In this document: positions 32,457 through 34,279 of the stretch, one piece after another
How positions within the stretch are numbered: the first letter of the stretch is position 1
Layout: every line of letters begins with the position of its first letter
NCBI GenBank assembly: GCA_030528485.1
Contig: JAUMYU010000021.1
Location: 1-34,279 of the forward strand
Reading direction: 5' to 3'
From: Comamonadaceae bacterium
Lineage (GTDB): Bacteria > Pseudomonadota > Gammaproteobacteria > Burkholderiales > Burkholderiaceae_C
DNA length: 34,279 bases
Made by a program: the position numbers and the translations under genes
The notes under the pieces: generated by a model
Database searches by the model: none
The model's input: the letters and a program-made list of their open reading frames with translations, nothing else
Told to the model about the DNA's origin: nothing

Positions 32457-34279
32457 ATGAGAACCCGTTTTTCCCGCTGGCCCAGCGCCTTGCCGCTGGC
32501 GCTGGCCTTGCCTGCCGCAGCCTGGGCACAGGGCCTGGCCGCCCCGGCGCAGTTGCCCGCCATCATCGTCACCGCCGACAAAACGCCGCAGGCGCTGGAG
32601 CAAACGCCCGCCAGCGTGGCCGTGCTCGATGCGCTGGACGTGCAGGCCGAGAACCTGCACAGCCTGGCCCAGCTCGAAGGGCGCGCGCCGGGCCTGTCCT
32701 TCCAGCCCTTTGGCCAGGCGGGCCTGAATGCGCCAGTGCTGCGCGGGCTGACGGCCAACTTCAACAGCTTTGCGACCTCGGCGCTGCTTCTGGTCGATGG
32801 CGTGCCCACGCCCACGGCGCAGGGCTTTGAGGACGCGCTGCTGGATGTGGCCCGCATCGAAGTGCTGCGCGGCCCGCAATCGACGCTGTACGGGGCCAAT
32901 GCCCAGGCCGGGGTGATCGCCATCCACAGCCAGCCCATTGATGGCGCGCCGCGCACCCGCGTGGCCGCCGAGCTGGGCAGCCGCAGCCTGCGGCGCGCGC
33001 AGTTCGCGCTCAGCCGGCCTGTGGTCGAGGGCCAGCTTTACGCCAGCATTGCCGCCAGCGCCATGCGCCAGCAGGGCTTCATCCGCAACCGCCACACGGG
33101 CGGGCGGGACGACGCACGCCAAAACAGCCAGGTGAAGCTGGGCCTGCGCTGGACGCCCACGGCCCACACCGAGGCCGTGCTGCGCTACGCGCGGCAGGAC
33201 TACGACGACGGCGCCAACCGCTGGGGCAGCCCGCGCCAGCCGCGCGCGCAGGTGGCCTCGGGCACGCCCGGCTGGAACCGCAGCAAAGGGCAATCGCTGT
33301 CGCTGCACGCCACGCACGATGGGGGCGCGGGCCTGCGCTGGCACGCCATCACGGCCTGGAGCCGCCTGGCCGACCACACGCAGCAGGACACGGACTTCAG
33401 CCCGGCCAATGCGCTGCACGTCGGCCGCGACAACCGGCTGCGCACGCTGTCGCAGGAATTGCGGCTGGAGGGCCAACTGGGCCAGGCCCAGTGGCTGGGC
33501 GGCCTGTACCTTGCGCAAGACCGCCACCGCCTGCACTACCGCAGCCAGCGCATGGGCCAGCTCGACCAGCCGCGCTCGCTGATGGACAAGCGCACGGCGG
33601 CCTGGTTCACGCACTGGAGCCTGCCTTTGAGCGAGCGTTGGAGCCTGGCCGCCGGCGCACGCATCGAGCAGCAGCGCGCCCGCATCACGCCGCAAGGCCA
33701 GGCGGCGCGGCGGCAATCCTGGCGCCACCTCTCGCCCAAGCTGGCGCTGCAATACCAACTGCGGCCCCAGCAGCAGTGGTATGCCAGCGTCAGCCGGGGC
33801 GTGCGCAGCGGCGGCTTCAATGCCTTGTCGGTGGCCACCGACCACGCGCCCTTCGCGCCGGAGACGAGCTGGTCCTACGAAACCGGCCTCAAGGGCTGGG
33901 CGCTGGACAAGCGCCTGCGCTACACGCTGGCGCTCTACCACATGCGCATCGGCGACATGCAGGTGATGCAAATGCCCAGGCCGGGCTTCATGTACCTGAC
34001 CAATGCCGCCAGCGCGCGCTCCCAGGGGCTGGAGTGGGATCTGGACTATTTGCTCGGCGGGGGCTGGCAGCTCAAGGCCGGGATGGCCGCCAACCGCACG
34101 CGCTTTGCGCGCTTCGTCGATGGCGCGGCCGACTACAGCGGCCGGCGCAATCCCTTTGCGCCGCGCCTGAGCGGCCATGCCAGCCTGCGCTACGACGCGC
34201 CGCAGGGCTGGTACGCCCAGGCCGGCCTGACGGGCAGCAGCAAGGTCTATCTGGATGCCGCCAACCGCCACCAGCGCCG
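32457..34279 (+). CDS. TonB-dependent siderophore receptor (FyuA/pesticin-type), 3' end beyond window
   Basis: The first 607 codons of an outer-membrane receptor run off the right edge. GGAG precedes the ATG by 6 nt. A signal peptide ends near WAQG (residue 26), and a TonB-box-like LPAIIVTADK follows. The plug domain comes next, with NAPVLRGLTANF, LLVDGVPTPT and VARIEVLRGPQSTLYGANAQ. The barrel includes YASVSRGVRSGGFNALS, TSWSYETGLKGWALDKRLRY and LYHMRIGDMQVMQ, which resemble the FyuA group. The last barrel strands and C-terminal Phe are not in view. Transport of a ferric siderophore is inferred from this family, the AraC regulator next door and the Fur-like box; the ligand is unknown. Confidence 0.92.
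   Translation, partial: MRTRFSRWPSALPLALALPAAAWAQGLAAPAQLPAIIVTADKTPQALEQTPASVAVLDALDVQAENLHSLAQLEGRAPGLSFQPFGQAGLNAPVLRGLTANFNSFATSALLLVDGVPTPTAQGFEDALLDVARIEVLRGPQSTLYGANAQAGVIAIHSQPIDGAPRTRVAAELGSRSLRRAQFALSRPVVEGQLYASIAASAMRQQGFIRNRHTGGRDDARQNSQVKLGLRWTPTAHTEAVLRYARQDYDDGANRWGSPRQPRAQVASGTPGWNRSKGQSLSLHATHDGGAGLRWHAITAWSRLADHTQQDTDFSPANALHVGRDNRLRTLSQELRLEGQLGQAQWLGGLYLAQDRHRLHYRSQRMGQLDQPRSLMDKRTAAWFTHWSLPLSERWSLAAGARIEQQRARITPQGQAARRQSWRHLSPKLALQYQLRPQQQWYASVSRGVRSGGFNALSVATDHAPFAPETSWSYETGLKGWALDKRLRYTLALYHMRIGDMQVMQMPRPGFMYLTNAASARSQGLEWDLDYLLGGGWQLKAGMAANRTRFARFVDGAADYSGRRNPFAPRLSGHASLRYDAPQGWYAQAGLTGSSKVYLDAANRHQR

Overview
The window is a gene-dense, high-G+C stretch of ordinary bacterial chromosome. 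Gene content and order (split pntAA/pntAB/pntB, cyaY diverging from lptM-lysA, a DUF3460 gene before scpA, a membrane-anchored Mrr-like protein) point to a betaproteobacterium of the order Burkholderiales, most likely Comamonadaceae. That assignment is inferred from family resemblance, not from a search. No prophage, insertion sequence, transposase, integrase or CRISPR array was seen. Both window edges cut genes: bioA on the left and a TonB-dependent receptor on the right.

Layout. 1-4.1 kb: bioA start (minus), a DMT exporter and an alpha/beta hydrolase (plus), an exported coiled-coil protein and frataxin cyaY (minus). 3.9-7.5 kb: lptM and lysA, then a flavin reductase (minus) and metC (plus). 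7.6-12.1 kb: a membrane-anchored Mrr-like protein (minus), then apbC, an amino-acid-binding protein and creD (plus). 12.4-19.5 kb, all minus: serB, the transhydrogenase operon pntAA-pntAB-pntB, and an alternative polyamine operon (nspC, carboxynorspermidine synthase, an overlapping unknown gene). 20-27.4 kb, mostly plus: trpE, a TerB/DUF697-like protein, tRNA-Arg(CCG) (minus), a ZIP transporter, a double-FHA protein and ppsA. 27.5-30.5 kb, minus: an exported unknown, lspA, scpA and a DUF3460 gene. 30.6-34.3 kb: a BamE-like lipoprotein (plus), an AraC regulator (minus), and a divergent siderophore-type TonB receptor.

The genes cover central metabolism (lysine, methionine, serine, tryptophan, biotin, PEP, NADPH), envelope functions (LptM, LspA, CreD, BamE-like), Fe-S or iron handling (CyaY, ApbC, the receptor with a Fur-like box) and chromosome segregation (ScpA).

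The most unusual feature is a family of AT-rich intergenic elements. Nine copies can be laid over one another at 75 bp each; there is also one shorter copy and one half copy. They have imperfect inverted ends (left TTACAAATCAAAAGAAA, right TTTCCTTTGATTTGTAA) around an asymmetric core resembling TTTCGGCAATATGGTATT. Every one of the seven convergent gene junctions in the window holds a copy or a fragment, whereas only one of eight divergent junctions does. Copies supply stop codons to neighbouring genes and abut GC-rich terminator hairpins. I read this as a MITE-like family tied to gene 3' ends, possibly acting in transcription termination or insulation.
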